In this document: positions 9,130-18,419 of the stretch, one piece after another
Layout: each line of letters opens with the position of its first letter
Position numbering within the stretch: position 1 is the stretch's first letter
DNA from: Promethearchaeota archaeon
GTDB lineage: Archaea; Asgardarchaeota; Lokiarchaeia; Sigynarchaeales; SOKP01
DNA: 38,872 nt
Direction: 5' to 3'
Assembly: GCA_016839635.1 (NCBI GenBank)
Contig: JAEOTV010000220.1
Coordinates: 1 to 38,872, forward strand
Made by a program: the position numbers and the translations under genes
The notes under the pieces: generated by a model
Database searches by the model: none
Told to the model about the DNA's origin: nothing
The model's input: only the letters and a program-made list of their open reading frames with translations

Positions 9130-9198
9130 TTATTATTTAAAATTTTTGATTAAATTTTCAGTAAAAGAAAAATAGGAAATTATCCATTTCTTCTTAAG

Positions 9199-10461
9199 AT
9201 GAAGAAAGTAGAATTACTTGCCCCTGCAAAAAATATAAAAGCTATTAAGGCAGCAATGAGATACGCAGACTCTGTCTACTTTGGGATTAAAAAGTTTAAT
9301 ATGAGAATGCGCTCAGAAAATTTCACCTTAGAAGATTTAAACAAAGTTGTTGAATTTTGTCATGGTAACGATTTAAAAGTATACTTGACAACAAATATTT
9401 TAATTTATGATAATGAATTGAATTTTCTTCGTGAAATAATAGAAAGAAGTAAAGAAGGGGGAGTAGATGCTGTAATTGTTCATGATATAGCAGCAATAGA
9501 AATTGCTAAAGAAGTAGGTATCCCTTTTCATATTTCTACTCAATCTAATGTTTCTAATTCTCTCTCTGCTAAGTTTTTTGAAAATCTTGGTGCTGAACGT
9601 ATAATTTTAGCCAGAGAACTATCTCTTGAAAAAATTAAAGAAATTAAAAGAAATTTAATTAGAACTGAAATCGAAACATTTATACATGGAGCAATGTGCA
9701 CTTCGGTTAGTGGTAGATGTTATTTTTCTCAAGATATTTGTGGATCTGAGGAAAAGTCTGCCAATAGGGGTAATTGTGAACAACCTTGTAGGAGAAGATG
9801 GTGGGTTCGTGAAGAGAGTGGAACAGAATATATTTACGACGGAGTGAGGTTTCTAAATTCTAGAGATTTATGTACTATTGCATATATTCCAGATCTTATT
9901 GAAGCAAACATTGATGCCTTTAAAATAGAAGGGCGTATGCGCCATCCACATTATGTAGAAGTTGTTTCCAAAATATATCGGAAAGCTATTGATGCGTATT
10001 ATGATGGAACATATTCAAAAAAAAAAGCAGGAAAATGGGTAACCGAATTGAAGAAAGTTTATAATCGAGGATTTACCCCTGGTTTTTACTTTAAAAGGAT
10101 GACTGAAGAAGATCATCAACATAAATCACCCTCTAATTTATCTCATTATAGATATATAAAAGTAGGAGAGATAATAGATTATGACCAAAAAACGGATATT
10201 AGTATTGTCTCATTAAATAATGGATATCTTTCAAAAAATGATGATATAATCATTATGGGAAAAAATACTGATACATATATTCATCAAAATGTTGATAAGA
10301 TTAAGAGTCAAGGTAAACTAGTCAACAAATCTCCAAGAGGGTTAAAAGATAAGAAAGTTATAATTGAGTTAGAAGTAGCTGACAAAGTTATTGGAAATGG
10401 GCTTGATAAAGTCTATGTATTTACTGACAAAACTTACTTTAAACAGAAATATTCATTATGA
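9199..10461 (+). CDS. U32 family protein (peptidase-like; TrhP/RlhA/UbiU relative)
   Basis: Belongs to the U32 family, once called collagenase-like peptidases. Characterised bacterial members (TrhP, RlhA, UbiU/V) carry a 4Fe-4S cluster and take part in oxygen-independent hydroxylation of tRNA, rRNA or ubiquinone. The N-terminal VELLAPAKN (residues 4-12) starts the TIM-barrel-like domain. The signature runs from FIHGAMC to QPCR: C167, C174, C193 and C197, with C225 a further candidate cluster ligand. An FKIEGRMR motif (241-248) follows, also conserved in the family. At 420 residues it is a single-domain form without the long C-terminal extension of RlhA. An RNA hydroxylase role is possible for an anaerobe but is inference; true protease activity is poorly supported in the family. 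The next gene, ftcD, follows on the same strand after 49 bp. Confidence 0.8.
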   Translation: MKKVELLAPAKNIKAIKAAMRYADSVYFGIKKFNMRMRSENFTLEDLNKVVEFCHGNDLKVYLTTNILIYDNELNFLREIIERSKEGGVDAVIVHDIAAIEIAKEVGIPFHISTQSNVSNSLSAKFFENLGAERIILARELSLEKIKEIKRNLIRTEIETFIHGAMCTSVSGRCYFSQDICGSEEKSANRGNCEQPCRRRWWVREESGTEYIYDGVRFLNSRDLCTIAYIPDLIEANIDAFKIEGRMRHPHYVEVVSKIYRKAIDAYYDGTYSKKKAGKWVTELKKVYNRGFTPGFYFKRMTEEDHQHKSPSNLSHYRYIKVGEIIDYDQKTDISIVSLNNGYLSKNDDIIIMGKNTDTYIHQNVDKIKSQGKLVNKSPRGLKDKKVIIELEVADKVIGNGLDKVYVFTDKTYFKQKYSL

Positions 10462-10510
10462 TTTATTGATTTTATTTTAAGTAAGAACTTAATTAATAAA
10501 GGTTTTTTAT

Positions 10511-11428
10511 ATGGAGAAAGAAAAAAAGAAAATAGTAGAATCAGTCCCTAACTATAGTGAGGGAAATGATAGTGAGATAATTGAGCAAATTGTTGCCAAA
10601 ATTAGAAGTACTCCTAATACCCGTATTGTGGATGTACAATATGATGCGGATTACAATAGAGCGGTTATAACATTTGTTGGAACTCCTGAAGCCGTTTTAA
10701 AAGCAAACATCGATGCAGCAAAAAAAGCCATTGATTTAATTGATATGAATACACATAAAGGTCAGCATCCTCGAATTGGAGCTGTCGACGTAGTACCTTT
10801 TGTTCCTGCGCAGAATCTGACAATGGAAGAATGTATCGAGTTATCTAAAAAATTTGCAGAGGAGATGTCAAAAGAAGGAGTACCTGTTTATCTTTATGAA
10901 GAATCTGCCCAGAAAATGGAGAGAAAAAATATTGACAACATTCGGAAAGGAGAATTTGAAAAACTTAAAGAAGCTATTAAAACTGATCCAGAACGGAAAC
11001 CTGACTATGGTCCTTCTGAATTTCATTCAACTGCAGGAGCAATAATAACTGGAGCAAGAAATCCGTTAATAAGCTTTAATATTAATTTGGGGACAAAAGA
11101 TGTGAAAATTGCCAGAAAAGTTGCAAAAGCGATACATTTACATTCTGGAGGTCTAGTAAATATTAAAGCGATGGGCACAGAATTGGCAAATCGGGATTAT
11201 GTGCAAGTTGGAATCTCTAATATAAATTATAAAAAAACTCCGTTATATAGGCAAATGGAGCTTGTAAGAATAGAAGCAGCTCGATACGGAGTGCCAGTTG
11301 TTGGTTCTGAGTTAGTTGGTGTGCTACCACTAGGTGCAGTCCTTAATTCATTAGACTATTATTTACAATTAGAAACCCCGGATAAACTAGAAGAAAATCA
11401 TTTATTAGAACATTATTTTGATTTTTAA
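10511..11428 (+). CDS. ftcD: Glutamate formimidoyltransferase
   Basis: Transfers the formimino group of N-formimino-L-glutamate to tetrahydrofolate, the last step releasing glutamate in the folate-linked histidine degradation route. The 305-residue protein matches only the transferase domain of the vertebrate two-domain FTCD. It shows the N-terminal VESVPNYSEG and the GQHPRIGAVDVVPF motif, whose His (H86) aligns with the catalytic His of the pig enzyme. The cyclodeaminase domain is missing and no separate cyclodeaminase gene occurs in the window. The ATG at 10511 is preceded by AAAGG at an 8-nt spacing. It ends 3 bp from the end of the convergent hutI gene, so it is paired with the hut genes by position although on the opposite strand. 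Confidence 0.9.
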   Translation: MEKEKKKIVESVPNYSEGNDSEIIEQIVAKIRSTPNTRIVDVQYDADYNRAVITFVGTPEAVLKANIDAAKKAIDLIDMNTHKGQHPRIGAVDVVPFVPAQNLTMEECIELSKKFAEEMSKEGVPVYLYEESAQKMERKNIDNIRKGEFEKLKEAIKTDPERKPDYGPSEFHSTAGAIITGARNPLISFNINLGTKDVKIARKVAKAIHLHSGGLVNIKAMGTELANRDYVQVGISNINYKKTPLYRQMELVRIEAARYGVPVVGSELVGVLPLGAVLNSLDYYLQLETPDKLEENHLLEHYFDF

Positions 11429-11431
11429 GAT

Positions 11432-12748
11432 TTAAGTTGATAATTGATTGTCAACTACAATCTTGCCATTTTTTATTACTTTAGAGACTAGATTCACTCC
11501 AAAATGATATGGTAAGAATTGATGATTTGGTACATCAAAAACTAGTAAATCTGCTTTTTTTCCAATTTCAATACTACCAATTTCATCTTGCTTTTGAATT
11601 GCACATGCAGCATTAATTGTTGAAGCTGTGAGGGCTTCCGCTGGTGAGAGTTTCATATGATAACAGGCTAAAGCAATAATCATTTGCATTGATTCTGTCC
11701 AGCAATTTGGATTAAGATCTGTTGCTAAGGCAATAGGGATGCCATATTCTATCATTTTTTTAGCAGGAGCATATTGGTTTAACATTAAACAAAATGGTGT
11801 TGCCGGTAAGAGTGTGGCAATAACTTCCGCTTCAGCCATAGCCTTCAAACCCTCATCATTCGATTTTAATAGATGTCCTGCTTGAATTGCTCTCAAATCA
11901 GAAGCTAATAAAGCACCATTTGTATCAACAATCTCATCAATATGGATTTGCGGTTTTAATCCATATCTCATTGCTGCCTTCAATATTTTACGTGTTTGTT
12001 TTATTGTAAATATTCCTTTTTCACAAAAAACATCACAGAATGTAGCTAGGCCTTCCTTGGCAATTTTAGGAATCATATCTGAAATAATTAAATCTACATA
12101 TTTATCAGTTCTATCTTTATATTCAGGTGGAACAGCATGTGCGCCTAGAAATGTTGGAACAATGTCTATAGGGTGATCTTCATTTAAAATTTGAATTGCT
12201 TCTAATTGTTTAATTTCACTTTCAGTTGTTAGTCCATAACCCGATTTCGTTTCTATAGTTGTTGTTCCGTATGAAATCATTCTATCTAAGATTTTCTTTC
12301 CATTTTGAACTAACTTCTCTAATAACGCTTCTCTAGTTTCACGAACTGTTTTTAATATCCCTCCTCCTGAATTTAAAATTTCAAGATATGTCTTTCCCTC
12401 AAGTTTCATAGGTAATTCATTTTCCCGTGAACCCTCAAAAATTATATGGGTATGAGGATCGATAAAACCAGGGGTAACTAGTTTATTTGTAGCATCAATT
12501 TTTGTAAGAATTTTGCCAAACTCAAATTTTGATAACAGTTCATTTGTAGTTCCGATAAAAACAATCCTATCATCTTTTACAGCAACAGCTCCATCATTAA
12601 TAATTGCCAATTCAGACATATCTTCACCTGTTCTCGGAGCGCCATATTTTGAATTCATGGTTACAAGTTCATTAGCGTGAAAAATGACTAAATCTGGTTC
12701 AAGATTAGAAAATAATTCTTTTTTTGAATATGTGGATGCTACAAACAA
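11432..12748 (-). CDS. hutI: Imidazolonepropionase
   Basis: Hydrolyses 4-imidazolone-5-propanoate to N-formimino-L-glutamate, third step of histidine degradation. It is an amidohydrolase-fold metal enzyme: H99 and H101 in GFIDPHTH, H269 in QIHIDE, H292 in AGHLL and D344 in LATDLNPN are the expected metal and catalytic residues. EGSRENE after the first His pair and GGGILKTV match the substrate loop of HutI. The frame has no ATG near its beginning; the likely start is the TTG at 12748, preceded by GGTG four bases upstream, inside the 12-bp gap after hutH. The first ~15 residues are not family-conserved, so the exact start is uncertain. It is the last gene of hutU-hutH-hutI. Confidence 0.92.
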   Translation of the reverse strand: MFVASTYSKKELFSNLEPDLVIFHANELVTMNSKYGAPRTGEDMSELAIINDGAVAVKDDRIVFIGTTNELLSKFEFGKILTKIDATNKLVTPGFIDPHTHIIFEGSRENELPMKLEGKTYLEILNSGGGILKTVRETREALLEKLVQNGKKILDRMISYGTTTIETKSGYGLTTESEIKQLEAIQILNEDHPIDIVPTFLGAHAVPPEYKDRTDKYVDLIISDMIPKIAKEGLATFCDVFCEKGIFTIKQTRKILKAAMRYGLKPQIHIDEIVDTNGALLASDLRAIQAGHLLKSNDEGLKAMAEAEVIATLLPATPFCLMLNQYAPAKKMIEYGIPIALATDLNPNCWTESMQMIIALACYHMKLSPAEALTASTINAACAIQKQDEIGSIEIGKKADLLVFDVPNHQFLPYHFGVNLVSKVIKNGKIVVDNQLST

Positions 12749-12760
12749 TTTACACCAACT

Positions 12761-14275
12761 CTAATTTTTTTCCGTAATTCTTAATAATTGGTTACTTCTA
12801 ATGATTTCTAATGCGGATTTAATATGTTCAGACAACACAGTATCTTTGGTAACATGTTGTATTTTATTTCTCACATATTTATGAACTTCTTCTAAAGTTA
12901 TGCTAGATTTCAAGGGTTTTCTAAAATCAAAAGCTTGAGCAGCACATAAAAGTTCAATAGCAAGAATCTTTTCAAGATTACTTATAATTCTGAGAGCTTT
13001 TCTAGCACTAATTGGTGCCATACTAACATGATCTTCTTGTCCAGCTCCAGTAGGAATACTATCAGCACTGGAAGGAAAACAGAGTGTTTTATTTTCACTT
13101 GTTAGGGCTGCTGAAGTATACTGGGCTAACATGAATCCGGAGTTTAAACCAGCTTGCATTATTAGATTGGGAGGTAACCCCCATTTTCCTTCAAGTAATA
13201 AGAAGATCCTACGATCCGAAATATTGCCTAACTCAGATGCTGCTATACTTACATAATCTAAAGGTAACGCAAGAGGTTGCCCATGAAAATTACCACCACT
13301 ATATGTTTCATTTTCGCTAAAAATGATGGGATTATCTGTGACCGAATTAAGTTCACATTCTAATTTTTCATTTAAATGTGATAATGCATCTCTAGAAGCA
13401 CCGTGGACTTGGGGAATACAACGAATAGAATAGGGATCTTGCACGCGTTCACAGTCCTTATGCGATTCCACTAATTCAGAATTCTCAAGGAATTTTCTCA
13501 TTCTTTTTGCCACACTCGTTGCGCCTGTATGAGGTCGTAAATTTATTAGCTTGCTAGCAAAAGGTTGAGTTGAAGCTAAGTAACTTTCAAGAGTTAGAGC
13601 TCCAATGAGATCAGCATGATCCAAGCAATTTGAGAATTTTTCTGATATTTTTATGCCATGGGCGGATATAAATTGAGTACCATTAATTAAAGCCAATCCT
13701 TCTTTTGCTTGAAGTTTTATTGGCATTAATGTTTCTTCTTCTAAAACTTTATCTGTGGGGATATAACTATTATTATCATGAGTTAAAAATCCTAGTCCTA
13801 TTAATGGTAGAAAAAGATGAGCTAATGGTGCTAGATCTCCTGATGCTCCAACTGAGCCTTGCTTAGGGACCAATGGGATATAATTATTATTTATATGCCA
13901 ACATATTCTTTCTACTACTTTAAGAGATATTCCTGAATGTCCCATACATAATGCATGAACTTTTAAAATTAACATTAATTTTGATATTTCTGGATCTATT
14001 GGAGATCCAACTCCAGCACTATGGCTCTTAAGAAGATTTTCCTGCAAATATCCAGTTTCTTCTTTTGATATTCTGGTAGTGCAAAGAGAGCCGAATCCTG
14101 TATTAATACTATAAACTAATTTATCTCCTTTTACAATTGATTGAACGGCATCATAATTTTTAATAATCCGTTCTTTAATATCATCAGTGATAATAGCAGT
14201 GATAGTTTCTCTTGATATCTCTAAAGCCTTTTCAACTGTAAGTTTATCAATTCCATACTTAAATTCCCTTTTCAT
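12761..14275 (-). CDS. hutH: Histidine ammonia-lyase
   Basis: Removes ammonia from L-histidine to give urocanate. The Ala-Ser-Gly triad that cyclises into the MIO electrophile is at residues 144-146 in GSVGASGDLAPL. INTGFGSLC near residue 60 carries the conserved active-site Tyr/Gly region, and QDPYSIRC plus DNPIIF motifs are also present. Length 504 from the ATG at 14275 equals the usual ~505-510. The reading frame can be extended three codons to a TTG, but the ATG is better placed after TTGG. It lies between hutU (91-bp gap) and hutI (12-bp gap). Aromatic amino-acid ammonia-lyases share the fold; operon context makes histidine the substrate. Confidence 0.95.
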   Translation of the reverse strand: MKREFKYGIDKLTVEKALEISRETITAIITDDIKERIIKNYDAVQSIVKGDKLVYSINTGFGSLCTTRISKEETGYLQENLLKSHSAGVGSPIDPEISKLMLILKVHALCMGHSGISLKVVERICWHINNNYIPLVPKQGSVGASGDLAPLAHLFLPLIGLGFLTHDNNSYIPTDKVLEEETLMPIKLQAKEGLALINGTQFISAHGIKISEKFSNCLDHADLIGALTLESYLASTQPFASKLINLRPHTGATSVAKRMRKFLENSELVESHKDCERVQDPYSIRCIPQVHGASRDALSHLNEKLECELNSVTDNPIIFSENETYSGGNFHGQPLALPLDYVSIAASELGNISDRRIFLLLEGKWGLPPNLIMQAGLNSGFMLAQYTSAALTSENKTLCFPSSADSIPTGAGQEDHVSMAPISARKALRIISNLEKILAIELLCAAQAFDFRKPLKSSITLEEVHKYVRNKIQHVTKDTVLSEHIKSALEIIRSNQLLRITEKN

Positions 14276-14366
14276 AAAAGCCAACTTTTAATTATTTTAA
14301 TTCAAGACCAAAAGCAAAATATTCGTCAAATAAGAATTTTTTAAATAATATAAATCGAATTATTTT

Positions 14367-16406
14367 TCATTTGAGTTTTTTTAAATAACTATCTATAATA
14401 TTATCCAAAAGCTTTTCTTCTGTTAAAAAAGGTAATGTCAAGTGCCCTTTTTTTTCATTTTCTATATTCCACTTATAAGCTGTTTCGAGAGCATTGGCAT
14501 TTCTAGCCCAACTTCTTCTTGCTATACCACCCATTACATCCCATTCAATAGCAGTTTTAATAATATTATCAACTCTCTCAGAACCATCTAAAACCAATCC
14601 AAACCCTCCATTAAAACATTTTCCAATCCCTACACCCCCTCCATTTGAAAGAACTACATAAGTCATACCTCTTACGGCATTTCCAGCAAAACAATGAATA
14701 GCCATTTCTGCCATTACGTTACTTCCATCTCTAATATTAGATGTTTCCCTAAAGGGTGAATCTGTTCCAGAAACATCATGATGATCTCTCCCAAGCATTA
14801 TTGGCCCAATTTCACCCTTTTTTACTAAATCATTAAATTTCAAAGCTATACTAATACGTTCTTTAGCATCAGCATATAAAATTCTTGCTTTAGTTCCGAC
14901 AACTAATTTATTTTTTTTTGCATCTCGAATCCAATAATAGTTATCGCGATCTTGAGAGCTTCTTTCTGGATTAATAAAACTCATTGCTGCTTGATCCGTT
15001 TTATCTAAATCTTCTTCTTTTCCTGAAAGACAAACCCATCTAAATGGTCCGTAACCATAATCAAAACAAATCGGTCCCATAATATCTTCTACATAAGATG
15101 GAAAAATAAAGCCTTCTGATACATCAATTTTATTTTTTGCAATGTCCATTGAACCTGCATCAAAAACAGCTTTCATAAAAGAATTTCCATAATCCCAAAA
15201 AGAAGTACCTCTTTTCGACATTATATTAATGAGTTTGAACTGCTCTGTTAATGATTCATCAATGAGCTTTTTAAATCTCTCAATATTAGAATCAATTAAT
15301 TCCCTACCCTCTTTAAAACTTATCTGGTGCGGAGTATAGCCCCCCTCATAAACTGCATGACAAGAAGTTTGATCTGAAGCAAGTTCTACCTTGATGTTAT
15401 TCTCAACAACATATCTCCATAAATCAACTACATTTCCATTATATGCTATTGATAGAGACCTTTTTGATTTTCTTGCATCATCAACCCATTCAAAAATTTC
15501 ATCTAAATCAGCAGAGATTCGCGAAACCCATCCCTGTTCATGTCGAGTTTTAATTCGGGATTCATCAACTTCTGCTATTACACCTATTCCACCTGCGATT
15601 TCTACGGCTTTAGCTTGTGCACCACTCATACCTCCTAAACCTGAAGATAAATATAAAATCCCTTTTAGATCTTCATCTTGAGGTAAATTTAGATATAATC
15701 TACCTGCGTTTAATAAAGTAATATAAGTTCCATGAACAATGCCTTGAGGGCCAATATACATCCAACCTCCCGCAGTCATTTGACCGTAGTTTGCTACACC
15801 TAGAGCTGCCGCAATTGAAAAATCCTCTGAATTATCAAACATTCCTACCATTAAACCATTAGTTGAAATAACTCGTGGAGAATTTAATGATGTTGGGAAG
15901 AGACCAATGGGATGGCCTGATGCTATGATTAGGGTTTGAGAATCATTCATTAATTCCAGATATTTTTTAACTAATCGATATTGCATCCAATTTTGAAAAA
16001 CTTGCCCACTTTCACCATAAGTTACTAATTCATAAGGGTAAAGTGCTACCTCGAAATCCAGATTATTATCAATCATTACCTGTAATGCTTTTCCCTCTAT
16101 AGTGTTTCCTGTATATTCATTTATAGGTTTTGCGGTTATAGGTCCTTCTGGTCGGTATCTATATCCATATATTCGCCCTCTCGATACTAATTCTTCCATA
16201 AATTCTGGCATCAAGTTCTTATGTAAGGAAGGAGGAATATATCTTAAAGCATTTTTTAGTGCTAATTTTGTTTGAGCAGGCGTTAATTTGAAACCTCTAG
16301 AAGGCGCTCTTCTTATTCCATCAAAGAATTTGGGATAAGGAGGTAGTTCTTCAGATATTTTAATTTTCATAGCATTTGAAATATCCATAGTTTTATCTAA
16401 CTCCAT
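14367..16406 (-). CDS. hutU: Urocanate hydratase, long form
   Basis: Adds water to urocanate with tightly bound NAD+ to give 4-imidazolone-5-propanoate, second step of histidine degradation. Family motifs are FQNWMQYRL, IASGHPIGLFPT, the NAD-binding YLSSGLGGMSGAQAKA, LASDQTSCHAVYEGGY and RDHHDVSGTDSPF. At 679 residues it is well above the ~555 of typical bacterial HutU and close to the ~676-residue vertebrate-type enzyme; the extra length is an N-terminal part with SRGRIYGYRYRPEG. The ATG at 16406 is used; a second ATG six codons in is possible. It is the first gene of the hut operon, with a TATA-like element and a 19-bp palindrome just upstream. Confidence 0.95.
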   Translation of the reverse strand: MELDKTMDISNAMKIKISEELPPYPKFFDGIRRAPSRGFKLTPAQTKLALKNALRYIPPSLHKNLMPEFMEELVSRGRIYGYRYRPEGPITAKPINEYTGNTIEGKALQVMIDNNLDFEVALYPYELVTYGESGQVFQNWMQYRLVKKYLELMNDSQTLIIASGHPIGLFPTSLNSPRVISTNGLMVGMFDNSEDFSIAAALGVANYGQMTAGGWMYIGPQGIVHGTYITLLNAGRLYLNLPQDEDLKGILYLSSGLGGMSGAQAKAVEIAGGIGVIAEVDESRIKTRHEQGWVSRISADLDEIFEWVDDARKSKRSLSIAYNGNVVDLWRYVVENNIKVELASDQTSCHAVYEGGYTPHQISFKEGRELIDSNIERFKKLIDESLTEQFKLINIMSKRGTSFWDYGNSFMKAVFDAGSMDIAKNKIDVSEGFIFPSYVEDIMGPICFDYGYGPFRWVCLSGKEEDLDKTDQAAMSFINPERSSQDRDNYYWIRDAKKNKLVVGTKARILYADAKERISIALKFNDLVKKGEIGPIMLGRDHHDVSGTDSPFRETSNIRDGSNVMAEMAIHCFAGNAVRGMTYVVLSNGGGVGIGKCFNGGFGLVLDGSERVDNIIKTAIEWDVMGGIARRSWARNANALETAYKWNIENEKKGHLTLPFLTEEKLLDNIIDSYLKKLK

Positions 16407-16451
16407 CTAATATATAAATAATATGATTTTAGAGTTGTTACTTGTCCAATC

Positions 16452-16462
16452 AAATTTAAATA
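16452..16462 (-). promoter_or_regulatory. Probable TATA element of the hut operon
   Basis: On the minus strand ATATTTAAATTTG lies about 46-56 bp before the hutU ATG, so transcription would start near 16430 with a ~25-nt leader. It directly abuts the palindrome at 16462-16480. Other AT-rich stretches nearby (16411-16420) are too close to the ATG to serve. Confidence 0.4.
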
Positions 16463-16480
16463 TTACATTTCAAATGTAAT
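16462..16480 (-). promoter_or_regulatory. Perfect 19-bp palindrome, candidate hut operator
   Basis: ATTACATTTCAAATGTAAT reads as two 9-bp arms that are exact inverted repeats around one central base. It sits directly against the upstream side of the presumed TATA element of hutU, where an archaeal repressor or activator would affect TBP/TFB binding. The one-base loop makes an RNA hairpin terminator for the upstream LRR gene unlikely. The regulator itself is not identified in the window. Confidence 0.5.
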
Positions 16481-16527
16481 GAGAACTATTTTTAGTAATT
16501 TAAGAGAAGACTTGTCAAAACTGATAA

Positions 16528-18261
16528 TTATTTTAGAATTTTTATGCCTCTAAGTTCTAATTTATGTAAAAAATCTAAATAGCCTTTAAGGTTATTTTTC
16601 TCGATGTTTAAATATTGCAGTGAAGGTAAGGATTCTAAAGATTCCGGAAGATCAGTTAGATAATTTGCCCTTAAAAATAAATATTTTAGCTTTTTAAGCC
16701 TACCTAATGATACGGGGAGACTCGATAATTTATTATTCCCTAAATATAAATATTTTAAAGATTGTAATGAACCTATTGATTCTGGAATATCTTCTAATTC
16801 ATTGTAATACAAATATAAATGTTTAAGTGATGTCAACGAACCTAATGTTTCCGGTACTGCAATTAAATAATTTTTTCCTAAATCTAATACTTCTAGAGTT
16901 GTAAGAAAACCTAAGGATTTAGGAATTGAAATTAACTTATTAAAACCTAAAATAAGGTTTTTTATTAAAGGAAGGGCTCCAATAGAGGGCGGAATATTTT
17001 CTAATTTATTTGTGGAAATATCTAATTCGATTAATGATTCTAATGACCCTATTGATTCGGGAATCTTATTTAATTGATTCTTGCTAAGATCTAGTATTTC
17101 TAGAGATGTTAAATTGCCAATTGATTGTGGTAAGTATTTAATTTGATTATCATATAAATTTAACTCACGCAGAGATTTTAATTGACCGATAGCTTCAGGT
17201 AATTCAATTATTTTGTTAATATCAAGTCTTAGGATCTGAAGGTTTTTCAGTTTACCAATAGTTTCTGGAATAAGAGTTAAATCGTTACGACCACATCTTA
17301 ATATCTTGAGTGATTTTAGTTCCCCAATCGAATCCGGTAATATTTTCAGATTATTATCAGAAATTTCAAATCTTAATAAGGAGTGAAGAGATCCTATTGA
17401 ATTTGGAATCTCTAATATTTTATTAGATGAGACACTTAGATTTTCCAATGAAGAAAGTGAACCAATACTATCAGGAAGCAACGTTAATTTATTTGAAGTT
17501 AAGCCTAAATAGATCATGTTTATAAATTGACCTATAGAATCTGGTAATTGAGTAAGATTATTACTTTTTAAAAATAAGGATGTTAATGATGATAAATTAC
17601 CAATTAACTCAGGGAGTGTAGTTATCTTATTATTCCTTAAATTCAATCTTTTCAATGAGGCTAATTGGCATATGGAATCAGGAAGAAAAGTTAACTTATT
17701 ATTTCCAAGAAAAAGAATTTCTAGAGATTTTAAGTTTCCAATTGAATCAGGCAACCTTTCAATTTTGTTACCGCTCAGATCTAATGTTTTTAGCTCCTGC
17801 ATTTCACCTATTGAATTTGGAATGTTTTTAAGCTTATTTTCACTTAAATCTAGAATTTCTAAAGATTTTAGAGATCCAATTGTTTCAGGTAATCTATCTA
17901 ATTGATTTGACTCTAGATGTAGTTCTTTAAGGGAAGAAAGTAAATTGATAGACTCAGGTATCTCTGTTAGTTGATTTTCGCTTACATCTAAAATTTCAAG
18001 CTCTGGAAGTGAAAAAAGTTCTTCGGTAATGGTATTTAAATTGTTACCTCGGATAAAGATCATCTTTAGTGAAGTAAATAACTCGATTTCTCTAGGTATT
18101 GATGATAACCCACAAGAAAAAAGATTCAATCCTGAGATATGACCATCCTCTACATAATATCCGAGTGAGTATCGTTCTAATTGAGAAATTTCAGAAAATG
18201 ATTCTCCTATTTGCTTTTGTAATATCTCCAATGCTTCCAATTCATTTTCTGAAATTGTCAT
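16528..18261 (-). CDS. Leucine-rich repeat protein, 23 uninterrupted 23-residue repeats
   Basis: After a 41-residue N-terminal stretch (with ALEILQKQIGESF), residues 42-570 consist of 23 repeats of exactly 23 residues with the pattern LxxLxLxxNxLxxLPxSIGxLxS and no insertion or deletion; seven residues follow. There is no signal peptide or membrane helix, so it is expected in the cytosol. The LPxSIG pattern is that of the Shoc2/plant intracellular Ras-group LRR type, a protein-binding horseshoe that is frequent in Lokiarchaeia. Binding partner unknown; an interaction with small GTPases is only a guess from the type. The ATG at 18261 has no Shine-Dalgarno sequence. The gene lies upstream of the hut operon, same strand, separated by a promoter. 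Confidence 0.9.
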   Translation of the reverse strand: MTISENELEALEILQKQIGESFSEISQLERYSLGYYVEDGHISGLNLFSCGLSSIPREIELFTSLKMIFIRGNNLNTITEELFSLPELEILDVSENQLTEIPESINLLSSLKELHLESNQLDRLPETIGSLKSLEILDLSENKLKNIPNSIGEMQELKTLDLSGNKIERLPDSIGNLKSLEILFLGNNKLTFLPDSICQLASLKRLNLRNNKITTLPELIGNLSSLTSLFLKSNNLTQLPDSIGQFINMIYLGLTSNKLTLLPDSIGSLSSLENLSVSSNKILEIPNSIGSLHSLLRFEISDNNLKILPDSIGELKSLKILRCGRNDLTLIPETIGKLKNLQILRLDINKIIELPEAIGQLKSLRELNLYDNQIKYLPQSIGNLTSLEILDLSKNQLNKIPESIGSLESLIELDISTNKLENIPPSIGALPLIKNLILGFNKLISIPKSLGFLTTLEVLDLGKNYLIAVPETLGSLTSLKHLYLYYNELEDIPESIGSLQSLKYLYLGNNKLSSLPVSLGRLKKLKYLFLRANYLTDLPESLESLPSLQYLNIEKNNLKGYLDFLHKLELRGIKILK

Positions 18262-18419
18262 TTTTAAAAATATTGTTTCATTGTTATTCTAGATATATTA
18301 TCAAGTATAGTTTAAAAAATAATATAATCTGGTAATATTAATGTTTATTGCATTAGAAATCAGATCAAAAGAAAAATTTGAATATAAAAAATTAAAAGAA
18401 AATTGTTATAAAATTAAAT

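Noticed and set aside
10477..10492. Inverted repeat TTAAGT/ACTTAA before ftcD
   Set aside because: Six-base arms in AT-rich DNA are expected by chance, and it does not resemble the hutU palindrome.
16590..18140. Periodic 69-bp similarity that might be taken for a DNA repeat array or CRISPR
   Set aside because: It is the coding repeat of the LRR gene; copies are diverged and there are no spacers.
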